From contig OZ023273.1 of assembly GCA_964007475.1 (NCBI GenBank), positions 100,544,533 to 100,608,532 on the forward strand: DNA of 64,000 nucleotides. The letters are read 5' to 3'. A model generated the notes under the pieces. That model had not been told where the DNA came from. It saw only the letters and a list, made by a program, of their open reading frames with translations, and made no database searches. The first letter of the stretch is position 1; each line of letters begins with the position of its first letter. Positions 1 to 10,630 of this stretch are shown here, piece by piece. This stretch comes from Hybos culiciformis (lineage: Eukaryota > Arthropoda > Insecta > Diptera > Hybotidae). Position numbers and translations under genes: made by a program.

Positions 1-204
1 TAAATGTTAAAATTTTAAAAAAATTAAAAACATAGTGTATGAACAAAAAATATTTTTCTCTGTAGCTTCTGAAGATGGGATTGATGTAATCCCGAAACAT
101 GTCAAGCATTTAAACAAATAAAATAAAAAAAAATGTTGGATATAACCGAAGAAAATTGTTTTCAATCATTAATTTAAATCCAAAGAAAGAAAAAATCATT
201 ACTA
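1..204 (+). repeat. PLE left terminal direct repeat (pLTR)
   Basis: Nearly identical to 9099-9301; the few differences I see are in an A-run and single substitutions. Identity stops after the shared attact at the right edge. Penelope elements typically carry such direct pseudo-LTRs. It holds the hammerhead-like motif at 65-107 and the start of the first PLE reading frame. Confidence 0.85.
65..107 (+). ncRNA. Hammerhead-ribozyme-like motif (type I layout) in left pLTR
   Basis: Seen: stem I GCTT (65-68) pairs with AAGC (104-107). The core CTGAAGA (69-75) fits CUGANGA. Stem II GGGATT (77-82) pairs perfectly with AATCCC (88-93) over a 5-nt loop. GAAA (94-97) follows, then a very short stem III (A97-T102, C98-G101) and GTC (101-103) as the expected cleavage site. 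Hammerheads with minimal stem III are known in PLE terminal repeats. Odd: T76 is unpaired between the core and stem II, where a G-C pair is usual, so activity is uncertain. Confidence 0.6.
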
Positions 205-830
205 TAAATATGTCGGACAACCAAAGAAGTCATCAACATCGTGATTTCATTCAAAATCAATACAGAGAAAGAGTGCTGAACCAAAGAAATCATCATCATC
301 TTAATTTCATACATTTCCAATACGGAGAAAAAGCACACAACATCATGAAAAAAATTCTAAACAATACCGGAAAAATTGCAAAAATTAATAATAAGAAATA
401 TTTTCTTGTAAAATGTAAAAAATTTGGAATTTTACCTAAAAGTTTTTAGTTTAATTTCGGAAATTATGGTAAGAGATTTAATTCTTATTTTTTTGACAAA
501 TTTTCGTCGGAGTTTTTTCTAAAATTATTAAATTCAGAAATTATTATAAATTTTAAAAAACATAATCAATTATTACAATATTGTGATTCATTGTTTGACG
601 AATTAGAGCTTTTAGTCAGTCAATTTCATTTTCATGACTTTATAGAACATGTTGAAAGTAGATATGAATCTATCTTTAACACAGAAAAGAATACACTTGG
701 AAACAGATTTCAAAATCTTTATAATGACGAAATAAGGCGAATTGAAAATTTACAAAATACGAAGACCGATAAATTTTTAGTTAACTTAACTGACAGAAGA
801 GGTAAAAGAAATTTTGGACTTGGGTCCTAA
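156..830 (+). pseudogene. PLE N-terminal coding region, broken
   Basis: One open stretch starts at 156 inside the pLTR and ends at 449. A second, in another frame, is open from about 520 to 830. The second part is acidic and charged and reads into the DLGPKFNLP region, which begins in an overlapping frame at 814, as expected just upstream of a Penelope RT. I see no recognisable domain in the first 97 residues, which are His- and Asn-rich. At least two frameshifts separate the pieces. Confidence 0.6.
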
Positions 831-1917
831 GTTTAATTTACCTTATACTTCGAATAAAAAAATCCCGTTTCATGATATTATTGCAAATGTTGAAACCTCT
901 ATAAGTTTTTCGGAACAAAAAACTTCAATTCAAAATGATATTAGTAATGTTTTAAAAAATTTTAAATCCAAAAAAACCAAGCTCAGTGTAGAAGATAAAC
1001 TTTTACTGAATAAATATAATATTAAACAAGAATTTTTGAAGAACAAAACTGACATATTGGTTACTAGGGCAGATAAAGGTAATGTCACTGTTATAATTAA
1101 AAAAGAAGACTACATAAATAAATTCAATGACATCTTAAATGACAATAACAGTTATCAAATAGTTAAAAAGGACCCAACTTCCTTCTTACAAAATAAAGTC
1201 AATGAATTACTCAAAATGTGGGAACAAAATAAATACATAGATAAAAAAATAGCTAAAGACCTGAGACGGTACAATAGCGTTATCCCAAAAATGTATGGAC
1301 TAGTTAAGATTCACAAACAAAATAACCCTTTACGACCAATAGTTTCTGATATAAACTCAGCCCTATATAATTTATCCAAGTTTTATTCTAATATTTTAAC
1401 AAAAATAACCGGAAAATCTGAAAGCTTTATAAAAAATTCATTTGAGTTCGTTAACAAGATAAAAAATATTTCTATTCCTAATAATTATTCTATAGTTTCT
1501 TTCGACGTTATTATCTTTTTTCCAATATACCAAGTGCACTTGTACTTAAAATTATAGAAGAAAAATGGTCCAAAATAGAAGAATATACAGATGTCCCAAA
1601 ACGACAATTTTTAACCGGCTTACAAATAATACTCAATAATTGCTATTTTTCATTTAACGACGTCATTTACAAACAAATATTTGGATCACCTAAGGGTTCC
1701 CCTGTCTCTCCAGTTCTAGCTAATTTGGTACTTGAACATTTAGAAGACATAATATTACCAAAATTAAGACAAGAAGATAAAATAAATTTTTTATTTTTCT
1801 TTAGATATGTAGACGATTGTTTATTATGTTTACCTACAGAAAAAGTTCAATACGTTCTTGATTGTTTTAACAAACTAGAAAATAGAATCAAGTTCACAGT
1901 AGAGACAGAAGCTAATA
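814..1917 (+). pseudogene. PLE reverse transcriptase, 5' part, frameshifted
   Basis: Reverse transcriptase core of the Penelope element. Seen in order: LGPKFNL near the start; RADKGNVTVI (about 1069); PKMYGLVKIHK and LRPIVS (about 1290-1350); SFDV with a catalytic Asp codon at 1504-1506; GSPKGSP (about 1683); YVDD at 1806-1817. A frameshift just after SFDV, near 1524, moves the frame, and the rest is open in another frame to about 1917, where the composite insertion begins. The missing thumb and endonuclease resume at 7634. Highly confident as to family; not functional as it stands. Confidence 0.88.
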
Positions 1918-1967
1918 AAAAAAAACACACGAAGCAGTCATAGAACTGCCTACAGAAGTTTATACTT

Positions 1968-2097
1968 AAGATTTAAACTATGAAATAACAGTGGCTACAA
2001 ATAATGGACTTCTTTTGGACTGATTTTTATTTTAATTTACATTTTGTACTGAGCAGCCCATCATTTGTAGCCACTGTTATTCATAGTTTTTAAATCT
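1968..2097. repeat. Small inverted repeat within left arm
   Basis: AACAGTGGCTACAAAT (about 1987) is inverted at ATTTGTAGCCACTGTT (about 2063), and both are extended by an inverted atagttt...aaatct segment. The about 130-bp hairpin looks like a tiny MITE carried in the larger arm. It recurs, as expected, in the right arm at about 6801-6935. Confidence 0.7.
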
Positions 2098-3339
2098 TTT
2101 TTCATAATAATTAGTTTTTTTGAGATATTTAAACAAACCAAAATGTTTTTATCAGCCACTAATTTATCATTTTTTATACATATTCTATTTTTGAAGCAAA
2201 ACACAGAGCTAAGTAAAATTGTAGCAAATTTGGTTCAAAAAAATTTGCAAATTAGGCGCTCTTTGATTTTTTATTTTAATTTATATAAATGGAAAAAACT
2301 TTTAATTAATAAATAGTGTTTTATAATTTTATAATACATATTATAGAATTAAAATGTAGCTAAAAACTTATTTGAGAACTTAGTTGAAAACTGTATAATT
2401 TCATATATGAATTAATGCAATTGAATATTGCTATAAAATGGATGTAAAAAATATTGGAAACGTTGACAGATGCATAAATTTAAGTATCGAGATGCTATTT
2501 CTTTTTAAAAATTTAATTGTGAAAAAAAAAACTACCCTATTCAGAAATCAGTTTTTTAATAGCGAGTTGAATGAACTATTTTTCAATATTGTGGGCAGCG
2601 TTCTGTAATATTCACAGCTTTTTCGTGCAATCTTATTTTCACAATAGAATTAACATAATCTTGTGATCATTCATAAAAAATTTAGACACCGGATAATAGG
2701 TATATCACTAAAGTCCCAACTAATTTTCAAACATGTTTTACCACTTACTATGACAAGACAGTTATATGTATATATGTATTTAAACAAGCATTTGTTAATC
2801 CTGTTGTAGTTAATAAGATAATAAACGCTAAAAAAAGTACGAATTTCCCGGGAGAAAAATAAGTAAGAAAAGTGATCACATTTCATTTCATGTTTCATGT
2901 TTTTGTTTTATTTTTTTTACAGAGATCATGTAACCACTAAAGTTATAAACATTATATCCTATAAAACAAATTTATAATATTGGACGCACTAAACTCGTTA
3001 CAAATAATTTTATTAAAGCCTTGAGAAACAACATAGGTATATTTTGGCATTGATAGTATAGATATCGATCAAGTAATTTATCATTATAGGTTTTCCCGGC
3101 TCAAAATATGCAAAAAAAAAAATTTTCAAAATAGGTAGCTCTGGTGAAATAAAGATTACCAGACCAAAAATTTTGGGTAGGAATTCATAATTATCGTACA
3201 CTTTTTAATTTCAAATATATGTATATATAGGGCCCAATATTACAAGCAAAAAAATTACATATTCTACCAATAAAAAAATTATGTTCAAAAAAATTAAAAA
3301 TTATTATGTTCAAAAAAATTAAAAAAAAAATGTATTCAT

Positions 3340-3413
3340 TGGGGGGAATCGAACCTGACACCTTCACTCTTATAGTCCGATTTTCTAGCCACCAAGCCAT
3401 ATAGCCCATATGA
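3340..3413 (-). repeat. tRNA-like SINE head (left-arm copy)
   Basis: Antisense mirror of the head at 4765-4832: box B is seen as gggaatcgaacc and box A as the complement of TGGCTTGGTGG, with one or two base changes. Another box-B fragment (gggttcgaacc) lies at about 3690-3700 and is mirrored at about 4458-4480. These are SINE-derived pieces in a repeat, not a tRNA gene. Confidence 0.5.
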
Positions 3414-4764
3414 TTTTGGATTTCTAAAATATAATAAAAAAATTCTAATAAACCATTCATTTTTTTTTTTTTTATTTATTTGGAACAAGAAAAACTATTA
3501 ATTTTCTCCATCTGTCAGTACCAATAAATTTTAGGGACGGGGGGGAGTAAGGGGACCCCCGCTCGCCCTCGTCTTTTAGGTCATACCAGTACCGACTAAC
3601 AAAAAAACAATTTTTGTCTTATTACTTGTAGAAATCATTTTATTATGTAAAAAAAATTTCAAATATTAAAAAAAAAACAAATCATAATTGGGTTCGAACC
3701 TGGCACCTTCAGACTTTTTTTTTTCAAAAATTAAATATTCTAAAATAATTATAATTTCTTGATATATTTAGAAAAATAATAATTCCATACAATGTTACAC
3801 TTTGTTGCTCAAATAAATATTAGTTTTTGGTCAGTTTTCTCAAAATAACCAACTTATCAATGTCATTGAAGGAAAACTGGATGATTTAATAATAAAGTCA
3901 TTGAAATATAAGTAAAATAAATATGTGGAAAAAAAATTAATTATTTTGCATTTGCCCACATCTTAAATTTTTACACAAAATGTATACTTAGATTTTAAAA
4001 TTGTAGATTTTAAATTTTTTTTGACATTGGCATTGCGCCTATAATTAGGTACTTACTAAAAAATATTGATATTACATAATATATGTTTTAATAAAATAAT
4101 TGCATTAATACACAAAACTTATATTCTAAATTTCCTTATTTGAATATAGATTTTCTTAAAAACAATTTTAAAATCTAAGTATAAATTTTGTGTAAAAATT
4201 TAAGATGTGGGCAAATGCAAAATAATTAATTTTTTTTCCACATATTTATTTTACTTATATTTCAATGACTTTATTATTAAATCATCCAGTTTTCCTTCAA
4301 TGACATTGATAAGTTGGTTATTTTGAGAAAACTGACCAAAAACTAATATTTATTTGAGCAACAAAGTGTAACATTGTATGGAATTATTATTTTTCTAAAT
4401 ATATATCAAGAAATTATAATTATTTTAGAATATTTAATTTTTGAAAAAAAAAAGTCTGAAGGTGCCAGGTTCGAACCCAATTATGATTTGTTTTTTTTTT
4501 AATATTTGAAATTTTTTTTACATAATAAAATGATTTCTACAAGTAATAAGACAAAAATTGTTTTTTTTGTTAGTGGGTACTGGTATGACCTAAAAGACGA
4601 GGGCGAGCGGGGGTCCCCTTACTCCCCCCCGTCCCTAAAATTTATTGGTACTGACAGATGGAGAAAATTAATAGTTTTTCTTGTTCCAAATAAATAAAAA
4701 AAAAAAAAAATGAATGGTTTATTAGAATTTTTTTATTATATTTTAAAAAATCCAAAATCATATG

Positions 4765-4832
4765 GGCTATATGGCTTGGTGGCTAGAACATCGGACTATA
4801 AGAGTGAAGGTGTCAGGTTCGATTCCCCCCAA
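4765..4832 (+). repeat. tRNA-derived SINE-like head
   Basis: A pol III promoter layout: box A TGGCTTGGTGG at 4772-4782 and box B GGTTCGATTCC at 4816-4826, at tRNA-like spacing. The acceptor and T stems do not pair and the anticodon-loop sequence (ATA) is not a normal one, so this is a degenerate tRNA-derived head. A T-rich tract follows. Confidence 0.55.
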
Positions 4833-5219
4833 TGAATACATTTTTTTTTTAATTTTTTTGAACATAATAATTTTTAATTTTTTTGAACATAATTTTTTTA
4901 TTGGTAGAATATGTAATTTTTTTGCTTGTAATATTGGGCCCTATATATACATATATTTGAAATTAAAAAAGTGTACGATAATTATGAATTCCTACCCAAA
5001 ATTTTTGGTCTGGTAATCTTTATTTCACCAGAGCTACCTATTTTGAAAACATTTTTTTTGGCATATTTTGAGCCGGGAAAACCTATAATGATAAATTACT
5101 TGATCGATATCTATACTATCAATGCCAAAATATACCTATGTTGTTTCTCAAGGCTTTAATAAAATTATTTGTAACGAGTTTAGTGCGTCCAATATTATAA
5201 ATTTGTTTTATAGGATATA

Positions 5220-5937
5220 GAGGAAGTACGGGTATTGTGGACCACTGCAACTGTTTTCGAATATATCTCAGTTGTTTTTTGTAAATTTTTTTAACCCAAG
5301 ATACATATTGAAGCTTGGTCTTTCTCCTTTACAAAAATTAGTTGAAAAGCCAAATATCTCATGTTATTCAATAATTATAACCTAAAATGTGGAAAAAGTC
5401 CAAAACGACAGTTTTAGATAACGTGCGGTTAATTTGGACCATAGCATCGTGTAAAGTGGACTAGCTTTAAATTAGAGTTTTGCTGGTCATTTTCAAAATA
5501 CAAAATATGCGGTTAATGTGGACCAGTGTACCACAGTACCGAAATTGAGTGGTTCACATTACCCGCATTGGTTATCGTCACAAAAAAAAAAAATTTGAAA
5601 AATATGAAAAACTTAGACTTAATAATACTTATTTGACTTCTTCGAATGCTGTTTGTTTTACTCTGTTCAAAAAAATATTAAATTTTAAAATTAAATAATA
5701 AATGAACTTTTAAGCCAAAAAATTATTTTAATTTTTTTTTTACAATTTTTTTGCCAAATTCAACTATCAAACTAAAACTTTTTTATTGAATGAGTTTTTT
5801 ATGAGCAAATTTTTTTCTCTTAGTTTTTTAATATTGTGCATTTTTCCACATGCTCAGATTTGTTACTTGAATTTAAATAGCTGAGAAAATGCACTGGTCT
5901 ACATTAGCCGACCGGTCCACATTACCCGTAATTACTC
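5220..5937. mobile_element. 718-bp TA-flanked MITE
   Basis: Inserted in the right arm only, so the empty site is visible in the left arm. TA duplications flank it at 5218-5219 and 5938-5939. Its termini are inverted: the left end begins gaggaagtacgggtattg, and the right end reads inward as gagtaattacgggtaatg. The word GTGGACC recurs internally several times in both orientations. TA target choice suggests a Tc1/mariner-type non-autonomous element; no transposase is present. Confidence 0.85.
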
Positions 5938-6982
5938 TAATGTTTATAACTTTAGTGGTTACATGATCTCTGTAAAAAAAATAAAACAAAAACATGAAAC
6001 ATGAAATGAAATGTGATCACTTTTCTTACTTATTTTTCTCCCGGGAAATTCGTACTTTTATTAGCGTTTATTATCTTATTAACTACAACAGGATTAACAA
6101 ATGCTTGTTTAAATACATATATACATATAACTGTCTTGTCATAGTAAGTGGTAAAACATGTTTGAAAATTAGTTGGGACTTTAGTGATATACCTATTATC
6201 CGGTGTCTAAATTTTTTATGAATGATCACAAGATTATGTTAATTCTATTGTGAAAATAAGATTGCACGAAAAAGCTGTGAATATTGCAGAACGCTGCCCA
6301 CAATATTGAAAAATAGTTCATTGAACTCGCTATTAAAAAACTGATTTCTGAATAGGATAGTTTTTTTTCACAATTAAATTTTTAAAAAGAAATAGCAACT
6401 CGATACTTAAATTTATGCATCTGTCAACGTTTCCAATATTTTTTACATCCATTTTATAGCAATATTCAATTGCATTAATTCATATATGAAATTATACAGT
6501 TTTCAACTAAGTTCTCAAATAAGTTTTTAGCTACATTTTAATTTTATAATATGTATTATAAAATTATAAAACACTATTTATTAATTAAAAGTTTTTTCCA
6601 TTTATATAAATTAAATTAAAATAAAAAATCAAAGAGCCCCTAATTTGCAAATTTTTTTGAACCAAATTTGCTACAATTTTACTTAGCTCTGTGTTTTGCT
6701 TCAAAAATAGAATATGTATAAAAAATGATAAATTAGTGGCTGATAAAAACATTTTGGTTTGTTTAAATATCTCAAAAAAACTAATTATTATGAAAAAAGA
6801 TTTAAAAACTATGAATAACAGTGGCTACAAATGATGCGCTGCTCAATACAAAATGTAAATTAAAATAAAAATCAGTCCATCAGTCCAAAAACAGTTCATT
6901 ATTTGTAGCCACTGTTATTTCATAGTTTAAATCTTAAGTATAAACTTCTGTAGGCAGTTCTATGACTGCTTCGTGTGTTTTT

Positions 6983-7416
6983 TTTCTTTTAATTCATACC
7001 ATTAAATTTTTTTTTTTTAATTTACGAAATATTTTAACCTACCGCTTCAAAATCAAAATGGCTTAAAATTCAAAATTACCACTAACATTAGATAAATATT
7101 TAAAAGCGTTTTAGAATTTTTTAGAACTATGCGAAATATCACTTGGCTTGGCTGTACTTTTTTATTTTTTTCCATACAATTTTTATTTAATCCGTCAAAT
7201 TGATTATTTAATTTTACAACAGATGTCTCTTTATTAATCGGGGAAAATAAACAAAAAATATTTACAAAATTTACATTTAGTATTTGAATAAAATTTCCTG
7301 TAACCGAATAAAATTTCCCGTATTGTGACTACAATTTAAGTACTTATTTTTTCCTGGGTAATTGTTTACGATATTATTTTACAAGAAGTTGCTAACTTCT
7401 CTACGATAAATTATAT
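6983..7416. other. AT-rich DNA without recognisable genes
   Basis: Sequence between the end of the right hairpin arm and the tRNA-like head. I see no ORF with recognisable content and no internal repeat. It belongs to the insertion that splits the PLE but has no counterpart on the left side. Confidence 0.5.
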
Positions 7417-7500
7417 GGCCATATGGCTTAGTGGATAGAACACCAGACTAATTAGTCTGAAGGTGCCAGGTTCGAACCCAATTATGGTTTGTTTTTTTTT
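7417..7500 (+). repeat. tRNA-derived SINE-like head, best-preserved copy
   Basis: Box A TGGCTTAGTGG (7424-7434) and box B GGTTCGAACCC (7469-7479) lie in a tRNA-like arrangement. The anticodon arm is a perfect short palindrome around CTAATTA, reminiscent of tRNA-Ile(AAT). The T stem and acceptor stem do not close, and a poly-T tract with AATATTTGAA follows, also found beside the fragment at about 4458-4510. It reads as a SINE head rather than a functional tRNA. Confidence 0.55.
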
Positions 7501-7633
7501 TTAATATTTGAAAAATGATGACGGACGATTCTCAGAAAAATGATGACGATTCTCAGAAAAATTCCATATGAAAATGGATTTTTACCCTCTACCAAATTTC
7601 TTCCAACGCCGCTAAAGAAGTATAAACTTCAAA

Positions 7634-8456
7634 AATATCATTTTTAGATGTTTTAATTATTCGAGAACCTTCTGGTCAAATAAATACAGATATATACCAC
7701 AAATCTACTTGGTCAGGTAGATATTTAAATTTTAATTCCAACCTTCCTATTAATTATAAAAATAATACGGTATCAATTTTATCTGAAAGAATTTTAAAGT
7801 TAAAACATTCTTCATTTCACGAAAAAAATTTTTCCGATCTTAAAACAATTTTAAAACTTAATAATTATCCACTCAATTTTATAATTAACACAATCGAAAA
7901 AACTAAATTAAAGCTTTCAGAAAATAATAATCACACTATAAACTCTCTATCGGTAAATAACGCTAACATAAACCCTCCACCAAAAATAAAATTTATAGGT
8001 ATGCCCTATGAGAAATGTTTGTTTAGGCGTCTTAATAAAATTGTAAATCCATTAAACATTAGATACGTAGCTAAACCACATAATAAATTAGATAAACTTT
8101 TCTCCAGATTAAAATATAAAACTAATGAACAATTAAGATCGAACGTCATTTATAAAGTTAATTGTAAGAATTGTGATAAAGTTTATATTGGTGAAACATC
8201 GCAATATCTAAAAACTAGAATATCTCAGCACAAAAGTAACCAAAAACGTGGCAACACGAATCACAGTGGCATTTGCCACCATTCTCTTACTTCAGATCAT
8301 GAGATAGACTAGGATAGTATTAAAGTACTTCAATCTGAATCTAATCTACTAAAAAGAAGAGTTAAAGAAGCTATATTTATTCATCTAAATAATAATAGTA
8401 TGAACATACAGTGTCAGAGTTTAAATGTTCCAAGAGTATATCATTCAATTCTATAA
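7634..8456 (+). pseudogene. PLE RT end and GIY-YIG endonuclease
   Basis: Continuation of the PLE frame after the insertion. LDVLI (about 7649) is the conserved RT segment expected right after the break. The frame runs through Asn- and Lys-rich linker sequence to a Cys-containing GIY-YIG endonuclease domain: CKNC, then VYIGET at about 8181, then an R...H helix. An in-frame TAG at about 8310 replaces what is probably a Trp codon. Past it the same frame continues to about 8456 with typical C-terminal sequence. The endonuclease nicks target DNA for priming in this family. Confidence 0.88.
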
Positions 8457-9098
8457 TGACTGTTGTCACATTTCAAATTTAGGTAATTCTATGTCATTTA
8501 TAACAAAATCGATTCAAATAACATAAGATCTGATCTGACTCATATGACTTATGGGTTTTGAATTCTGTTTTTAAAGTTTTTCAATTCAAAAAAGTTTTTG
8601 GAAAAATTTTTTTTCTAATTTTGGTTTTTTTTTGTGATTTTAATTTTTTTATATTTTTTTTTTTTTTTTTTATTTATTGTTGTCGGAAAAAAAAAAAAAA
8701 AAGAAAGAATTTTAATGAGAAATTTTGATTTTTAAAAAAAAGACATACGGGTTTTTGAATTCTATGGTCGGACTATGAATCACAAGAAAATAAATTCTAT
8801 ATAAACCTAAAAAATTAACGATTTACTTTAAGTTCAAAAGTAATTTTAATTGACTACAGTATAAAAATACTGATAAAAATTTTTTTTTATAATATTAAAA
8901 TCAAAAACAATAACAAAGTAAAATTCCAAAAAAATAAAATAAAATAAAAAATTAAATTTAAGTTTTTGTTTAATAAAAATTAAAATTAAAAAACGATCAA
9001 AAAAAAGCTTTAATGTTTGCTTTTATTAATAATAGAGATCGTTTTTAACAAAAGTTCTTAACAAAAGTTTAGGTAAATATATTTAAGTAGTTGTTTAA
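8457..9098. other. PLE 3' non-coding region, A/T homopolymers
   Basis: Between the PLE stop region and the right pLTR. It consists of long T and A runs (for example 8655-8670 and 8688-8702) and AT-rich filler. No gene or structured motif is evident. Confidence 0.6.
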
Positions 9099-9301
9099 TA
9101 AATGTTAAAATTTTAAAAAAATTAAAAACATAGTGTATGAACAAAAAATATTTTTCTCTGTAGCTTCTGAAGATGGGATTGATGTAATCCCGAAACATGT
9201 CAAGCATTTAAACAAATAAAATAAAAAAATTGTTGGATATAACCGAAGTAAATTGTTTTCAATCATTAATTTAAATCCAAAGAAAGAAAAAATCATTACT
9301 G
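9099..9301 (+). repeat. PLE right terminal direct repeat (pLTR)
   Basis: Second copy of the about 200-bp terminal repeat. Identity to 1-204 ends near 9300, where a different element begins. It carries a second hammerhead-like motif. Confidence 0.85.
9163..9205 (+). ncRNA. Hammerhead-ribozyme-like motif in right pLTR
   Basis: Identical to the motif at 65-107: GCTT/AAGC stem I, CTGAAGA core, GGGATT/AATCCC stem II, GAAAC and GTC. Two identical copies flanking the element match the known PLE arrangement, in which self-cleavage would process transcripts to unit length. The same unpaired T after the core is present. Confidence 0.6.
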
Positions 9302-9308
9302 TATATTT

Positions 9309-9516
9309 TTAAACCATATAATGTAAATTTATATCAGAGCACATATTATTAAGCCACAGGATGTAAGTTAATAACAGGGAGTTCAGATAATTAAACCTAG
9401 TAGTGTAAGCTTACACCAAGGAGCTTAAATTTTTAAGTCAAAAATTTTAAGTTTAAACCAAGTAGTGCATATTTTTAAGCCAACAAGGGTAAATTTATAC
9501 AAAAAGCCCAGGAAAA
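9309..9516 (+). repeat. About 42-bp degenerate tandem repeats, LINE leader
   Basis: Five diverged units start with TTAARCC or a close variant at 9309, 9349, 9391, 9433 and 9475, spaced 40-42 bp. They share words such as agtgtaa and ttataccaagga. They lie directly upstream of the first LINE ORF and may be 5'-UTR promoter repeats, as some LINEs have. All frames contain stops, so they are not coding. Confidence 0.65.
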
Positions 9517-9526
9517 CAAAAAAGCT

Positions 9527-9760
9527 ATGTTTGGCCTAAGAAATAGTTTGAACAAAATATTGCAGGGGCGCAGTACAATACAAATAGTAGGTGAAAAAAT
9601 GAAAATTAATGGTGTGTTTTTCCATTGGAATAATCGATGTTTGAAAGCAGGAGATCACGATGGAATAACTAAATTAAAAGAAGTGTTAAACCAAGATTTG
9701 AATGAAATTGATTTTAGCTTTGATTCTTTATTAAAAAAGTTTAATGTAAAATATATATAG
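9527..9760 (+). CDS. Short upstream ORF of the LINE, unrecognised
   Basis: A 77-residue open frame between the repeat leader and the endonuclease frame. It is rich in Lys and Asn with no zinc knuckle or other domain I recognise. It could be the remnant of ORF1, or a chance ORF. The stop is 24 bases before the start of the next frame. Confidence 0.35.
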   Translation: MFGLRNSLNKILQGRSTIQIVGEKMKINGVFFHWNNRCLKAGDHDGITKLKEVLNQDLNEIDFSFDSLLKKFNVKYI

Positions 9761-9784
9761 GATAACGTCGTCTGTTGTATTGGA

Positions 9785-10630
9785 ATGTTGGAAGAGGTAA
9801 ACGTAAATATTACGGAAAATAAAAATGAATTTTTAAAATTACTTAGTTTTAATGTGCACGGAATGGCAGATAAATTTTTGTACCCAGATTTTTTTTCTTA
9901 TGTTAATGGATTTGATGTCTTTATTTTGATCGAAACCCATGTCGTGTTAGAAAAGGGAATTGTACCAAGATTTACGAAATATTTTCCTGATTTTAATGTT
10001 CACTGGGTATCAGCGTTTAGATCTAGTAAATTTGGTAGGGGAAAAGGGGGTATGCTTCTGGGGTATAAGTTAAATTTAAGTAAAAGTAATATTTTTGTAA
10101 ATTTTAGGTCTATAGATAATTTGATGGATTATATAGAGATTTCAGATAGAAAGGAAACCATTCATTTAGTTCCAACGTATTTGAGGCAAGAGGATTGGAT
10201 GGCAAAATTTGAAAATCTAAAATATCTGCTAAATGAAAACAAGTTTCAAAACTTAATTTTAATAGGCGATATGAATTTGAGAATTGGAGAAGAGCAAAGT
10301 TGGCCATATGAGCTCCTCCTGGACTATGAGCGTATTCGAGGAAAACGGAATTCTAAGGACAAAACAATAAACCCAAAAGGCAAAGATTTTATGTTGTTAC
10401 CGAAGACTACGGTCTGGTTGTTCTTAATGGGCGCACGGTTGGTGATTGTCAGGGCGAATTTACTTTTTCGGGTCCTACGGGTCAGTCTGTTATTGATATA
10501 GCTGCTGTTTCAACAGAGCTCTTGCCAAGGGTAAATAATTTAGTAATAGGTGAACAAATTTGCTCAGATCACTGCCCTTTAGAGCTGGAAATCTCTCTTA
10601 TAAAAGAGCAAGAGAAATCCAAAAATTTGA
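9785..10630 (+). pseudogene. LINE AP endonuclease domain
   Basis: Endonuclease that nicks the target for reverse transcription. Seen: LLSFNVHGM near the N-terminus (metal-binding Asn), ILIETH with the catalytic Glu, GRGKGGMLL, LILIGDMNLRIG (catalytic Asp/Asn), then, after a frameshift near 10390, LNGRTVGD, FTFSGPTG with SVIDIA, and finally SDHCPLEL with the C-terminal Asp-His pair. All expected active-site positions are visible but not in one frame. Confidence 0.82.

Larger units (their letters stand above)
1920..4005 (+). repeat. Left arm of long inverted repeat
   Basis: Matches the reverse complement of 4161-6982 over its whole length once the MITE in the other arm is removed (2,086 versus about 2,104 bases), with only scattered differences. 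Matching starts at the acacacgaagcag stretch next to the PLE break and runs to tacttagattttaaaattgt at the centre. A transcript through both arms would form one of the longest hairpins in the window. Small ORFs here mirror those in the other arm and look like chance. Confidence 0.88.
4161..6982 (-). repeat. Right arm of long inverted repeat
   Basis: Inverted copy of 1920-4005. The only large difference is the 718-bp MITE at 5220-5937, which must have arrived after the inverted duplication. The arm ends with the complement of the acacacgaagcag sequence, about 650 bp before the PLE reading frame resumes, so the two outer ends of the insertion are not symmetrical. No coding function is apparent. 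Confidence 0.88.
1918..7633. mobile_element. Composite hairpin insertion within the PLE
   Basis: All DNA between the two halves of the PLE coding region. It consists of a 2.1-kb arm (1920-4005), a spacer of about 155 bp (4006-4160), the inverted arm (4161-6982, lengthened by the 718-bp MITE at 5220-5937) and about 650 bp of AT-rich DNA carrying a tRNA-like head (7417-7500). I cannot define a target-site duplication and see no transposase. It could be a foldback transposon, an inverted duplication of a simpler insertion, or an assembly artefact. Confidence 0.75.
1..9301 (+). mobile_element. Penelope-like retroelement (PLE), interrupted
   Basis: A Penelope-like element. It encodes a reverse transcriptase followed by a GIY-YIG endonuclease and is bounded by direct repeats (pLTRs) at 1-204 and 9099-9301. 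Seen: the DLGPKFNLP-like N-terminal region, an RT with SFDV and YVDD motifs, and a C-terminal endonuclease with a VYIGET core. The coding region breaks at about 1917 and resumes at about 7634 (LDVLI motif), so about 5.7 kb of foreign DNA sits inside it. Without the insertion the element would be about 3.6 kb, normal for the family. Frameshifts and an in-frame stop make it inactive. The window starts inside or at the left repeat, so the true left end may lie outside. Confidence 0.9.

Noticed and set aside
2671..6221. Pairs of matching ORFs in the two hairpin arms (for example 2671-2898 minus and 5994-6221 plus)
   Set aside because: They match only because the arms are inverted copies; no domain, and differences do not respect codon position.
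7417..7490. Functional tRNA gene
   Set aside because: Box A and B fit, but acceptor and T stems fail to pair and the sequence is part of a repeated family.
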